Of a DNA stretch of 64,000 bases, positions 8,717 to 17,377 are shown piece after piece; position 1 is the first letter of the stretch; each line of letters opens with the position of its first letter. The translations under genes and the position numbers were made by a program. Under the pieces are notes generated by a model. It did not search any database. It was not told the origin of the DNA and was given only the letters and a program-made list of their open reading frames with translations. The stretch is from Microvirga sp052115485. GTDB taxonomy: Bacteria > Pseudomonadota > Alphaproteobacteria > Rhizobiales > Beijerinckiaceae. Location of the stretch: assembly GCF_052115485.1 (NCBI RefSeq), contig NZ_JBFRGU010000003.1, forward strand, positions 248,001 to 312,000. Reading direction: 5' to 3'.

Positions 8717-8826
8717 GCTGCTCTCGATATCGACTTTACGTTGCGGAGGAACACTCCGGCAAGAGCAACCAATCAATCATACATAGCAACGCTTACCAAG
8801 GCGTCCGATCTCAGGAGGATAGAGCT

Positions 8827-10161
8827 ATGAACGTCGTGCCAATGAGGCGTCCGATCCCCAACGACCTTGCCGCGTTCTGGATGCCGTTCACGGCGAACAG
8901 GCAATTCAAGAAGACGCCGCGTCTTCTCGCGAGCGCTCAGGACATGCACTACTACACCGACGACGGTCGTCCGATCCTCGACGGGACTGCGGGCCTATGG
9001 TGCGTGAATGCAGGTCACGGACGACCGAAGATCGTGGAAGCGGTACAGCGTCAGGTCGCGGAGCTCGATTACGCGCCGGCTTTCCAGATGAGCCATCCGA
9101 AGGCTTTCGAATTTGCCTCGCGACTCGTACAGATTTCTCCCGAAGGCCTCGATCACGTCTTCTTCACCAATTCCGGTTCGGAATCGGTCGAGACGGCTCT
9201 CAAAATCGCGCTCGCCTATCAACGTGTGAAAGGGCAGGGGTCTCGCACCCGGCTCATCGGTCGCGAGCGCGGCTATCACGGCGTGAATTTCGGCGGCATC
9301 TCGGTGGGCGGCATCGTGTCCAACCGCAAGATGTTCGGAACGCTGTTGTCCGGCGTCGATCATATCCGCCACACTCACGATCCCGCCCGCAACGCCTTCA
9401 CTAAAGGCGAACCGGAACACGGTGTCGAACTTGCGGAAGATCTCGAGCGCGTCATTACGCTCCACGACGCTTCCACCATTGCAGCCGTCATCGTTGAGCC
9501 TGTTGCGGGCTCCACGGGTGTGCTCATCCCGCCGAAGGGCTATCTCAAGCGCTTGCGCGAGATCTGCGACAAGCATGGCATCCTGCTGATCTTCGATGAG
9601 GTCATCACAGGCTTCGGACGCCTCGGCACGCCGTTTGCCGCCGATTACTTCGACGTCATCCCCGATATCATGATTACCGCCAAGGGCGTCACGAACGGCG
9701 TGGTTCCTATGGGTGCGGTTTTCGTGAAATCGGAAATCTACGAGGCCTTCATGACAGGGCCCGAACACCTGATCGAGTTCTTCCACGGTTATACCTATTC
9801 AGCGCATCCTCTGGCTTGCGCTGCAGGCATAGGCACGCTCGACACTTATGCGGATGAGGGTCTTCTCACCCGAGGCGCGGAACTTGGGCCCTATTGGGAA
9901 CAGGCGCTCCATTCGCTCAAGGGCACCAAGCACGTCATCGACATCCGCAATATCGGCCTCGTCGGCGCGATCGAGTTGGAGTCGATAGCAGGTGAGCCGA
10001 CCAAGCGTGCCTTCTCGGTATTCCTGGAATGCTTCGAGCGAGGCGTCTTGATCCGCACGACCGGCGACATCATCGCGCTCTCGCCTCCGCTGATCATCTC
10101 GAAGGAGCAGATCGATCAACTCATCGGCACGATCGGCGATGTGCTGAAAGCGGCGGCATGA
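8827..10161 (+). CDS. Class III aminotransferase, probably beta-alanine--pyruvate type
   Basis: This 444-aa PLP enzyme belongs to the omega-amino acid transaminase group. N-terminal FWMPFTANRQFKKTPR and the NSGSESVETALKIA and YHGVNFGG segments are typical of omega-amino-acid:pyruvate aminotransferases. The PLP lysine lies in MITAKGVTNGVVP, and LIFDEVITGFGR precedes it. Beta-alanine is the end product of uracil reduction, so this enzyme would turn it into malonate semialdehyde. That role is inferred from context, and other omega-amino donors are possible. CAGGAGG precedes the start. It is divergent from the RutR-like gene. Confidence 0.85.
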   Translation: MNVVPMRRPIPNDLAAFWMPFTANRQFKKTPRLLASAQDMHYYTDDGRPILDGTAGLWCVNAGHGRPKIVEAVQRQVAELDYAPAFQMSHPKAFEFASRLVQISPEGLDHVFFTNSGSESVETALKIALAYQRVKGQGSRTRLIGRERGYHGVNFGGISVGGIVSNRKMFGTLLSGVDHIRHTHDPARNAFTKGEPEHGVELAEDLERVITLHDASTIAAVIVEPVAGSTGVLIPPKGYLKRLREICDKHGILLIFDEVITGFGRLGTPFAADYFDVIPDIMITAKGVTNGVVPMGAVFVKSEIYEAFMTGPEHLIEFFHGYTYSAHPLACAAGIGTLDTYADEGLLTRGAELGPYWEQALHSLKGTKHVIDIRNIGLVGAIELESIAGEPTKRAFSVFLECFERGVLIRTTGDIIALSPPLIISKEQIDQLIGTIGDVLKAAA

Positions 10162-10220
10162 TGCTCAGGAACGGAGCAAAGTTCCGCAACGTCCGGGTTG
10201 GATATCCGGCGAAAGTCGGC

Positions 10221-10236
10221 TGGCATGATCCTTGCC
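10221..10236 (+). promoter_or_regulatory. Putative sigma-54 promoter (-24/-12) of the pyrimidine ABC operon
   Basis: TGGCATGATCCTTGCC fits the sigma-54 consensus TGGCAC-N5-TTGC with one mismatch in the conserved core and exact spacing between the GG and GC doublets. Transcription would begin near 10247, 57 bases before the ATG at 10304. It would exclude the upstream GTG at 10244 as start. It implies nitrogen (NtrC-type) control of pyrimidine uptake. Confidence 0.6.
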
Positions 10237-10303
10237 ATAGGGAGTGAGACTGGTGCAGCTTAAGGGAGCGACAGTGCTGAAGCGTGTAACCGAGGGGGAC
10301 TTC

Positions 10304-11152
10304 ATGGGCGGCATCGGCGCACCGTCGGGACTTATCAGGAGGGCAACGCCTGCAACCGAAGCGTCCGCTCATGCACCTGTGGTCGACATCAAGGGCCTGT
10401 CTCTCACCTATGAAGCTGCCGATGGCCCGGTCTATGCGCTCTCGAACGTCGATCTGCAGATCGCTGAAGGGGAGTTCGTCTCCTTCATCGGTCCATCAGG
10501 CTGCGGAAAGACCACGCTCTTGCGCGTCATTGCGGATCTCGAACAGCCGAATGGCGGCCACATCCACGTGAACGGCGTGAGCCCCAGCGAGGCCCGCCTG
10601 CGGCGCGACTATGGTTTCATCTTTCAGGCTCCGGCGCTCTATCCCTGGCGCACCATTCAAAAGAATGTCGAACTGCCGCTCGAAATTTTCGGGCACTCCA
10701 AGGCCGAGCGGAGGGAGCGCGCCCAGCGTCAGCTCGAACTCGTGAACCTGAAGGGGTTCGAGAACAAGTTCCCTTGGCAGCTCTCCGGTGGCATGCAGCA
10801 GCGGGCCTCGATTGCCCGCGCGCTTTCCTTCGATCCGAAACTCCTCCTCATGGACGAGCCTTTCGGGGCGCTCGACGAGATTGTGCGCGACCACCTGAAC
10901 GCACAACTCCTCCAGCTCTGGGACAAGACCCGCAAGACGGTGCTCTTCGTTACCCACTCGATTCCGGAGGCGGTGTTTCTATCCTCCAAGATCGTAGTGA
11001 TGTCGCCGCGCCCCGGACGCATCATCGACGTGATCGATGCAAGCCATTTGGGCCGCGAGCGTAAACTCGAAATTCGTGAGTCACCGGAATTCCTGAAGAT
11101 CGCACACAGGGTCCGCGAGGGCCTGAGGGCAGGGCATTCCTATGACGACTGA
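10304..11152 (+). CDS. ABC transporter ATP-binding protein (SsuB/TauB type), pyrimidine or hydantoin uptake
   Basis: This 282-aa nucleotide-binding subunit has Walker A GPSGCGKTT at residues 63-71, a Q loop near IFQAPALYPWR, signature LSGGMQQRASIARAL and Walker B LLLMDEPFGALDE. The switch histidine is in FVTHSIPEAVFL. The family pairs with two permeases and a periplasmic THI5/NMT1-type binding protein, all encoded directly downstream. I placed the start at the ATG at 10304 rather than the GTG at 10244, because the putative sigma-54 start point falls after the GTG. Its stop overlaps the next start by 11 bases, which suggests translational coupling. Pyrimidine or hydantoin specificity is inferred from the hydA neighbourhood. 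Confidence 0.88.
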   Translation: MGGIGAPSGLIRRATPATEASAHAPVVDIKGLSLTYEAADGPVYALSNVDLQIAEGEFVSFIGPSGCGKTTLLRVIADLEQPNGGHIHVNGVSPSEARLRRDYGFIFQAPALYPWRTIQKNVELPLEIFGHSKAERRERAQRQLELVNLKGFENKFPWQLSGGMQQRASIARALSFDPKLLLMDEPFGALDEIVRDHLNAQLLQLWDKTRKTVLFVTHSIPEAVFLSSKIVVMSPRPGRIIDVIDASHLGRERKLEIRESPEFLKIAHRVREGLRAGHSYDD

Positions 11153-12071
11153 GGCAATGAGCCTTCCCGCGCGTCCGTCAGCTCGCAAGGCGTCTCGTTT
11201 CGGAGAGGGAAACGCGGGGCCCGTTCTCGTCGTCGTGCTGGCGATCCTGGCGATCTGGTATGCAGCCGCCATCCTGATGAACTGGCAAGGCACGGCGGAT
11301 GCTTTCAGCCGGGCAGGCGAGCAGCGCTCCACGGGGGAGATCCTGTTTGCCACGATGGATCAGGAGCGGCCGATGCTTCCGGCTCCCCATCAGGTCCTCA
11401 TCGAGTTGAAGAAAACCGTGATCGATACGGCGATCACGTCCCGGCGAAGCCTTCTGTTTCATGCGTGGGTGACGCTTTCCTCCACGCTCCTCGGCTTCGG
11501 TCTCGGCGCTCTGCTTGGAAGCGTGCTCGCAGTGCTCATCGTCCATGTGAAGACCTTGGAGCGAAGCCTCCTGCCCTGGATCATCTCTTCGCAGACGATC
11601 CCGATCCTCGCCATTGCACCGATCATCATCGTCGTTCTCGGTTCCATCGGCATTACGGGTCTGTTCCCGAAGGCGATCATCTCCGCCTATCTCTGTTTCT
11701 TTCCCATCACGATCAGCATGGTGAAGGGGCTGACCTCACCCGATCCCATGCAACGCGATCTGATGCGCACCTACTCGGCGTCGGTTGCGCAGACATTCTG
11801 GAAGCTGCGTCTCCCGGCCTCGCTGCCCTACCTCTTTACGGGCCTGAAGGTAGCGATCGCCATCAGTCTCGTCGGCGCCATCGTGGGTGAATTGCCGACA
11901 GGAGCGCAGGCCGGTCTCGGCGCCCGGCTTCTCGCCGGGTCCTATTATGGCCAGACGATCCAGATCTGGGCAGCGCTCATCGGTGCGGCCATCCTCGCTT
12001 CCCTGCTCGTTGCCATCGTCAGTCTTGCGGAGCGCATCGTGAACCGCAGCATGGGAGCGCGCCCCGCATGA
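11142..12071 (+). CDS. ABC transporter permease 1 (BPD type)
   Basis: This 309-aa inner-membrane protein has a first transmembrane segment at about residues 25-45 and a binding-protein-dependent transport domain with about six helices between residues 100 and 300. An EAA-like coupling loop is visible around MRTYSASVAQTFWKLRLPASLPYLFTGLK (split here: the LRLPASLPYLFTGLK end is characteristic of the SsuC/TauC group). It overlaps the ATPase gene at its start and the second permease at its end (ATGA junction), so all are translated as one unit. It should form a heterodimeric channel with the next protein. Confidence 0.88.
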   Translation: MTTEAMSLPARPSARKASRFGEGNAGPVLVVVLAILAIWYAAAILMNWQGTADAFSRAGEQRSTGEILFATMDQERPMLPAPHQVLIELKKTVIDTAITSRRSLLFHAWVTLSSTLLGFGLGALLGSVLAVLIVHVKTLERSLLPWIISSQTIPILAIAPIIIVVLGSIGITGLFPKAIISAYLCFFPITISMVKGLTSPDPMQRDLMRTYSASVAQTFWKLRLPASLPYLFTGLKVAIAISLVGAIVGELPTGAQAGLGARLLAGSYYGQTIQIWAALIGAAILASLLVAIVSLAERIVNRSMGARPA

Positions 12072-13027
12072 GTGCCCTTCGTCGCGCCTCCATTCTGACG
12101 CCGCTCGTATTTCTGAGCTGTGTGTACGCCTTGAAGCTTGTCCATAGTCCGGGCGTATCGGGCCAGGCAGGCTTCGGCTTCTGGGCATTCATTATCGCCC
12201 TATGGATTGCGGCCGCCTTTGCGTTGAGCGGCCTCTCAAACCTGCGTCCCAAGACACCCACCGCGCGTCGTCTGGTGGGACTTTGCGTGCCGATATTCTT
12301 CGGGGCCTTCCTGTTCTTCCTTTGGGAGATCGTTGTTGTCGGCGCAGGCGTTCCATCCGTCCTCATGCCGGCTCCCTCGGCGATCGGCAGCCGTTTCGCC
12401 GCCTCGTTGCCGGTACTGCGCGACGATTTCATTCAGACCTTCTTGAAATCGGTGCTGTCCGGCTACGTGATGGGCTGCCTCTCAGGTTTCCTCGTCGCCA
12501 TCATCGCGGACCGCATTCCATTCTTGAGGCGAGGGCTTCTGCCGCTCGGCAATTTCGTCTCGGCGCTTCCGGTCATCGGCATCGCGCCGATCATGGTCAT
12601 GTGGTTCGGCTTCGACTGGCCGTCAAAGGCAGCGGTCGTGGTGGTGATGACCTTCTTCCCCATGCTTGTGAACACCGTGGCCGGTTTGGCGGCGACAGGT
12701 CGGCTCGAGCGGGATCTCATGCATTCTTATGCGGCGGGCTACTGGACGACGCTCGTGAAGCTTCGGCTTCCCGTCGCGCTGCCGTTCATCTTCAACGCTC
12801 TGAAAATCAATTCGACGCTCGCCTTGATCGGCGCAATCGTCGCCGAGTTTTTCGGCACCCCTATCGTGGGCATGGGCTTCCGGATCTCCATCGAGGTCGC
12901 CCGCATGTCCCTCGACATGGTGTGGGCCGAGATCGCGCTCGCGGCTCTCGCGGGATCGATTTTCTACGGTCTTGTCGCTCTCATCGAGCGCGCAGCAACT
13001 TTTTGGCATCCGTCGTACCGCACATAA
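12068..13027 (+). CDS. ABC transporter permease 2 (BPD type)
   Basis: This is a 319-aa polytopic membrane protein. Two extra N-terminal hydrophobic segments lie in residues 10-65, ahead of the usual six-helix permease domain. The coupling loop ends in KLRLPVALPFIFNALKI, and GAIVAEFFGTPIVGMG follows, both typical of SsuC-like permeases. It starts inside the stop of permease 1 (ATGA overlap of four bases). Two different permeases beside one ATPase gene suggest an asymmetric importer. The substrate is inferred to be a pyrimidine degradation precursor such as a pyrimidine, dihydropyrimidine or hydantoin. Confidence 0.88.
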   Translation: MSALRRASILTPLVFLSCVYALKLVHSPGVSGQAGFGFWAFIIALWIAAAFALSGLSNLRPKTPTARRLVGLCVPIFFGAFLFFLWEIVVVGAGVPSVLMPAPSAIGSRFAASLPVLRDDFIQTFLKSVLSGYVMGCLSGFLVAIIADRIPFLRRGLLPLGNFVSALPVIGIAPIMVMWFGFDWPSKAAVVVVMTFFPMLVNTVAGLAATGRLERDLMHSYAAGYWTTLVKLRLPVALPFIFNALKINSTLALIGAIVAEFFGTPIVGMGFRISIEVARMSLDMVWAEIALAALAGSIFYGLVALIERAATFWHPSYRT

Positions 13028-13059
13028 GGGAACAGCGGGCGGCGTAGGAGGAGAGAAGA

Positions 13060-14052
13060 ATGATGAGAAGCGTTCTACTGGCCGGCGCACTCGCGCTCGG
13101 CTTCACTACTGCCGCATCCGCACAGGCCGACAAGGTCACGATTCAGCTCAAATGGGTCACCCAGGCGCAGTTCGCGGGCTACTACGTCGCCAAGGATAAA
13201 GGCTTTTACAAAGAGGCCGGCCTCGACGTGACCGTCAAGCCGGGCGGACCGGACATTGCACCGCCTCAAGTGATCGCCGGTGGCGGCGCCGATGTTGTCG
13301 TGGACTGGATGCCGTCGGCTCTCGCTGCGCGCGAGAAGGGCGTGGCGCTCGTCAACATTGCTCAGCCGTTCAAGAAGTCGGGCATGATGCTGACTTGTCG
13401 CGCGGAGACCGGCATCAAATCTCCGCAAGACCTTAAAGGACGCACGCTCGGCGTCTGGTTCTCGGGCAACGAATACCCGTTCCTCGCCTGGATGGCGAAG
13501 CTAGGCTTCAAGACCGATGGATCGGCCGGCGGCGTGAAGGTTCTGAAGCAAGGCTTCAATGTCGACCCGCTCATCCAGAAGCAGGCCGATTGCATCTCGA
13601 CCATGACCTATAATGAATATTGGCAGGTCATCGATGCGGGCTTCAAGCCAGAGCAACTGGTCGTCTTCAAATATGAGGACCAGGGCGTCGCGACGTTGGA
13701 AGACGGCCTCTATGTCATGCAGGACAAGCTGAAAGATCCGGCCTTCGTCGCCAAGATGGCGAAGTTCGTCGCAGCCTCGCAGAAGGGTTGGGATTACATG
13801 CGCCAGAACCCCGATGAGGCGGCCAAAATCGTCCTCGACAACGACGCTTCCGGCGCGCAGACGGAGAAGCACCAGAAGCGCATGGCCGCCGAAATCGCCA
13901 AGCTTCTTGACACTTCGAGCAAGGGTAAACTCGATCCGGCCGATTACGATCGCACGGTTGCGACCCTGCTCGCCGCAGGCGGCGATGCTCCTGTGATCAC
14001 CAAGAAGCCGGAAGGCGCTTGGAGCAGCGCCGTCACGGACGCCATCAAGTAA
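13060..14052 (+). CDS. ABC transporter substrate-binding protein (NMT1/THI5-like)
   Basis: This 330-aa periplasmic protein has a clear signal peptide of about 22 residues ending in ASA before QADKVTIQLKW. The VTIQLKWVTQAQFAGYYVA opening and the LKGRTLGVWFSGNE segment are typical of NMT1/THI5-like proteins, which bind pyrimidine-like or small aromatic ligands. It is the last gene of the importer operon, 32 bases after the second permease, with AGGAGGAG at the ribosome site. A pyrimidine-type ligand fits both the family and the following hydA gene, but it is not proven by the sequence. Confidence 0.88.
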   Translation: MMRSVLLAGALALGFTTAASAQADKVTIQLKWVTQAQFAGYYVAKDKGFYKEAGLDVTVKPGGPDIAPPQVIAGGGADVVVDWMPSALAAREKGVALVNIAQPFKKSGMMLTCRAETGIKSPQDLKGRTLGVWFSGNEYPFLAWMAKLGFKTDGSAGGVKVLKQGFNVDPLIQKQADCISTMTYNEYWQVIDAGFKPEQLVVFKYEDQGVATLEDGLYVMQDKLKDPAFVAKMAKFVAASQKGWDYMRQNPDEAAKIVLDNDASGAQTEKHQKRMAAEIAKLLDTSSKGKLDPADYDRTVATLLAAGGDAPVITKKPEGAWSSAVTDAIK

Positions 14053-14068
14053 CGATCTTCAAAAACCT

Positions 14069-14095
14069 GTCCTTCTCCCCCCAAGGGAGAAGGAC
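14069..14095. repeat. Intergenic palindrome between binding protein gene and hydA
   Basis: GTCCTTCTCCC-CCCAA-GGGAGAAGGAC is a perfect 11-bp stem with a 5-base loop, 17 bases after the stop. There is no T tract. Palindromes of this CCTTCTCCC kind are common dispersed intergenic units in proteobacteria. It may stabilise the upstream mRNA or damp read-through into hydA. Confidence 0.6.
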
Positions 14096-14181
14096 GCGCT
14101 CGACCCGCTTCGAGCTTCTCCCCGACAAGGGGATGTCGATTTCAGAAACCTCACAAGAAACAATCAGAGGAAACATCCATC

Positions 14182-15621
14182 ATGGCCCTACTCATTCGCG
14201 GCGGCACCGTCGTCAATGCCGATCTGAGCCGCCGTGCCGATGTGCTGGTGGAAGGCGAGCGGATCGTCGCCGTCGGCGAGAATCTCGAAGCGCCCGCCGG
14301 TGCCGAGATCGTCGACGCAGGCGGCGCATTCGTCATGCCCGGTGGCATCGACCCGCATACGCACATGGAGTTCCTGTTCATGGGAACCGTGTCGGCGGAC
14401 GACTTCGAGTGGGGCACCAAGGCCGCGTTGTCAGGCGGCACCACGACGATTGTGGATTTCTGTATTCCCGGTCCGAACCAATCCTTGCTCGATGCCTATC
14501 GTGATTGGCGCAGCAAGTCGGAGAAGGCGGCGGGCGACTATTCTTACCACCTTGCGATCACCTCTTGGTCCGAGCAGGTGGAACGCGAGATGGGCGAAAT
14601 CGTGAACACCCATGGGGTGAACACCTTCAAGCATTTCATGGCCTACAAGGGCGCGTTGATGGTGGATGACGACATCCTCTTCCGCTCCTTCAAACGCTGT
14701 GCCGAACTCGGCGCCATCGCTCTCGTTCATGCCGAGAACGGTGACGTGGTCGCGCAGATGCAGGAGGACTTCATCGCGCAAGGCAAGACCGGTCCCGAGT
14801 TCCACGCCTATTCCCGCCCGCCTGCGGTTGAAGGCGAGGCAGCGCAGCGCGCTATCGTGATCGCCGATATGGCGGGTTGCCCGCTTTACGTGGTGCATAC
14901 GTCCTCGAAGCCGGCGCATGAGGCCATTGCGCGCGCCCGTGCGGAAGGAAAACGTGTCTTCGGCGAACCGTTGATCCAGCACCTCGTGCTCGATGAAACG
15001 GACTATCTCAACAAGAGTTGGGACCATGCCGCGCAGCGCGTGATGTCGCCTCCATTCCGGCCGAAATCCCATCAGGATAGCCTCTGGGCTGGTCTCCAGG
15101 CGGGCTCGCTCCAGGTGGTCGCGACCGACCATTGCTCCTTCACCATGGAGCAGAAGCGCATCGGTAAGAACGACTTCCGCATGATCCCGAACGGCACCGG
15201 CGGGCTTGAGGACCGCATGCCCGTGCTCTGGAGCGCGGGCGTGAATTCCGGGCGGCTGACACCGAACGAGTTCGTCGCCGCCACCTCCGCCAATGCAGCC
15301 CGCATTCTCAACATGTATCCGCAGAAGGGCGTTATCATGCCTGGAGCGGATGCGGACATCGTGATCTGGGACCCGAAGGCGACCAAGACCGTTTCCGCGA
15401 AGAACCAAGTGAGCCGCATCGAATACAATGTGTTCGAAGGCTTCGAGCTCACCGGTCTTCCCGCGCGCGTCTATCTTCGCGGGAAGTTGGCGGCGGAAAA
15501 TGGGCAGGTGAGGGCAGAGCGCGGCCAGGGCCGTTTCATCTCCCGCCGTCCGCTTCCCGCTTTCGCGGAAGCACAGCGCCGCTTGAAGGCTAACACCGCG
15601 CCCAAGGCTGTGGCGCGCTGA
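14182..15621 (+). CDS. hydA: Dihydropyrimidinase (D-hydantoinase)
   Basis: This 479-aa cytosolic cyclic amidohydrolase opens dihydrouracil or dihydrothymine to the N-carbamoyl-beta-amino acid. The metal site is visible: GGIDPHTHMEF carries the first HxH pair, the carbamylated lysine is in HFMAYKG, and further ligands are in LVHAENGD and YVVHTSS. The C-terminal Asp ligand is in VVATDHCSF. Length matches the family. It follows the importer operon at 129 bases, after a hairpin. GAGGAAAC precedes the ATG. It supplies the step between PreTA and the downstream amidohydrolase. Confidence 0.95.
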   Translation: MALLIRGGTVVNADLSRRADVLVEGERIVAVGENLEAPAGAEIVDAGGAFVMPGGIDPHTHMEFLFMGTVSADDFEWGTKAALSGGTTTIVDFCIPGPNQSLLDAYRDWRSKSEKAAGDYSYHLAITSWSEQVEREMGEIVNTHGVNTFKHFMAYKGALMVDDDILFRSFKRCAELGAIALVHAENGDVVAQMQEDFIAQGKTGPEFHAYSRPPAVEGEAAQRAIVIADMAGCPLYVVHTSSKPAHEAIARARAEGKRVFGEPLIQHLVLDETDYLNKSWDHAAQRVMSPPFRPKSHQDSLWAGLQAGSLQVVATDHCSFTMEQKRIGKNDFRMIPNGTGGLEDRMPVLWSAGVNSGRLTPNEFVAATSANAARILNMYPQKGVIMPGADADIVIWDPKATKTVSAKNQVSRIEYNVFEGFELTGLPARVYLRGKLAAENGQVRAERGQGRFISRRPLPAFAEAQRRLKANTAPKAVAR

Positions 15622-15642
15622 GACGAAACGCAGGCGTTTTCT

Positions 15643-15677
15643 CGGAAGGCTCTGGCGCGGTCTGCTGGGGCCTTCCG
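15643..15677. repeat. Hairpin between hydA and the amidohydrolase gene
   Basis: CGGAAGGC and GCCTTCCG form an 8-bp perfect stem with a 19-base GC-rich loop, 21 bases after the hydA stop. No T tract follows, so it may be a processing or stability element rather than a terminator. Confidence 0.45.
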
Positions 15678-15715
15678 AATGTTGCCTCACGATGACGATC
15701 TGAAAGATTGAAGAC

Positions 15716-16957
15716 ATGCAAAACCTCACTATCAACCCTCAGCGTCTTTGGGACAGTCTGATGGAGACCGCGCGGATCGGCGGCACTGCCAAGGGTGGCA
15801 TCTGTCGGCTCACCCTGACCGATCTCGACAAGGATGTGCGCGACTGGTTCCGTGGGCAGTGCGAGGCGCTTGGTTGCACGGTTACGGTCGATCAGGTCGG
15901 CAACATGTTCGCTTTCAAGCCAGGCAAGCGGAGCGACGTGGAGCCGATTGCAATCGGCAGTCACCTCGACACGCAGCCGACCGGTGGCAAGTTCGACGGC
16001 ATTCTGGGGGTGCTCGGCGGGCTGGAGGTGATGCGCACGCTTCACGATCTCGGCTACGAGACGAACGCACCGTTAATGCTCGTAAACTGGACGAACGAGG
16101 AAGGTTCGCGTTTTGCGCCCGCGATGTTGGGCTCGGGCGTCTATGCCGGCGTGTTCGATCGCGCTTTCGCGGATAGCCGGGAGGATCGGCAAGGCGTGCG
16201 TTTCGCCGAGGCCATCGAGAGCATCGGCTATCGCGGCGAGGCGGCACCAGGCTCAGTGAAGTTCGGCGCGATGTTCGAACTCCATATCGAGCAGGGCCCC
16301 ATCCTCGAAGCAGAGCGGAAGGTCGTTGGCGTCGTCACGGGCGTGCAAGGCATGCGCTGGTATGAGGTCGAGTTCACCGGGCGAGAGGCGCATACGGGCT
16401 CGACGCCCATGAGCCTGCGCGCCAATGCTCTTCTTGGTGCTGCGCGTGTCGTCGAGCGCGTAAACCAGATTGCGTTGGAACATGCTCCCTCCGCCGTCGG
16501 CACGGTTGGTCTCGTGGAGGTGAAGCCGAACTCGCGCAATGTGATTCCGGGTCACGTCTTCTTCACTGTCGATTTCCGTCATCCGGATGATGCGGTGCTC
16601 GACGTGATGGAGCGCAAGTTGATGGACGCCGTCCCCGCCATTGCAAAGGAGATCGGCCTCGAAGCCGTGGCGAAGAAGGTTTGGGACTCGCCTGCCGTAC
16701 GCTTCGATGCCGATTGCATCGCGGCTGTGCGCACAGGGACCGAGAAGGCGGGTTTCCCGTCTCGCGACATGGTCTCAGGAGCAGGGCATGACGCGGCTTA
16801 TATCGCGCGCGTCGCTCCGACCACGATGATCTTCGTTCCTTGCGAAGGTGGTCTAAGCCACAATGAAGCGGAGAGCACTACGCTCGACGAGTGTTCGGCC
16901 GGGGCGCAGGTTCTGCTGAACGCGGTGCTGCACTACGATCAACGTTTCGGCCTATAG
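15716..16957 (+). CDS. N-carbamoyl-amino acid amidohydrolase (beta-ureidopropionase type, M20 family)
   Basis: This 413-aa zinc/manganese-dependent amidase belongs to the hydantoinase/carbamoylase group. The metal site motifs AIGSHLDTQPTGGKFDG and LVNWTNEEGSRFAP are present. The dimerisation domain with GREAHTGSTPM lies near residue 225, and SGAGHDAAYIA lies near the C-terminus. It hydrolyses N-carbamoyl-beta-alanine to beta-alanine, CO2 and ammonia, and so completes reductive uracil breakdown here. The same fold includes allantoate amidohydrolases and L-carbamoylases, so substrate assignment relies on the adjacent hydA and preTA. Length is normal. Confidence 0.88.
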   Translation: MQNLTINPQRLWDSLMETARIGGTAKGGICRLTLTDLDKDVRDWFRGQCEALGCTVTVDQVGNMFAFKPGKRSDVEPIAIGSHLDTQPTGGKFDGILGVLGGLEVMRTLHDLGYETNAPLMLVNWTNEEGSRFAPAMLGSGVYAGVFDRAFADSREDRQGVRFAEAIESIGYRGEAAPGSVKFGAMFELHIEQGPILEAERKVVGVVTGVQGMRWYEVEFTGREAHTGSTPMSLRANALLGAARVVERVNQIALEHAPSAVGTVGLVEVKPNSRNVIPGHVFFTVDFRHPDDAVLDVMERKLMDAVPAIAKEIGLEAVAKKVWDSPAVRFDADCIAAVRTGTEKAGFPSRDMVSGAGHDAAYIARVAPTTMIFVPCEGGLSHNEAESTTLDECSAGAQVLLNAVLHYDQRFGL

Positions 16958-17024
16958 ATCGAACCGGGGCGCGTTCGGAAGAGATGAGCATAGCCGGCGG
17001 CGGGGAAGTCGCCAGTTCATCATT

Positions 17025-17270
17025 CTACGGCCCCTGCAAGCTCGACCATATTCCCTCCAGCATATCGGGGTTGAGGATCAAACCGGATGCGGCGCGTATG
17101 ACAGCGTGTTGACCGGCGGGAGCTTCGGTCGTCATAGCCCAATGAACGGCTTCGCGAAGCGATGTGAACGTCTTCGCCTGATTCCAATCGAGCCCGCTCT
17201 CATCGACTCTCGTGCCGACGGTTTCGTATTGCAGACGGGCCGGCTCATCCAAGTCGGTTTTGGTCAGCAT
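17025..17270 (-). CDS. Small hypothetical protein
   Basis: This is an 81-aa protein with no family I recognise. It reads as a soluble, mixed alpha/beta polypeptide without a signal peptide or membrane segment, containing FTSLREAVHWAMTTE. I chose the ATG at 17270 (MLTKTDLDEP) because AGGATCTACC sits ahead of it. A TTG at 17315 would add 15 residues. Codon use fits the neighbours. It is convergent with the amidohydrolase gene and upstream of nothing obvious. Confidence that it is a real gene is moderate. Confidence 0.5.
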   Translation of the reverse strand: MLTKTDLDEPARLQYETVGTRVDESGLDWNQAKTFTSLREAVHWAMTTEAPAGQHAVIRAASGLILNPDMLEGIWSSLQGP

Positions 17271-17377
17271 GGTAGATCCTACGATCCCGTGTTCGCGAGC
17301 GATCTGCCATGCCAACGGAAAAGGCGAATGCCCGTTCCCGCAGACACTTTCGAAAAATCGTTTGACGGAGATAAGCG

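Noticed and set aside
10244..10303. Upstream GTG start for the ABC ATP-binding protein
   Set aside because: The putative sigma-54 promoter would start transcription at about 10247, after this codon; the ATG at 10304 fits better.
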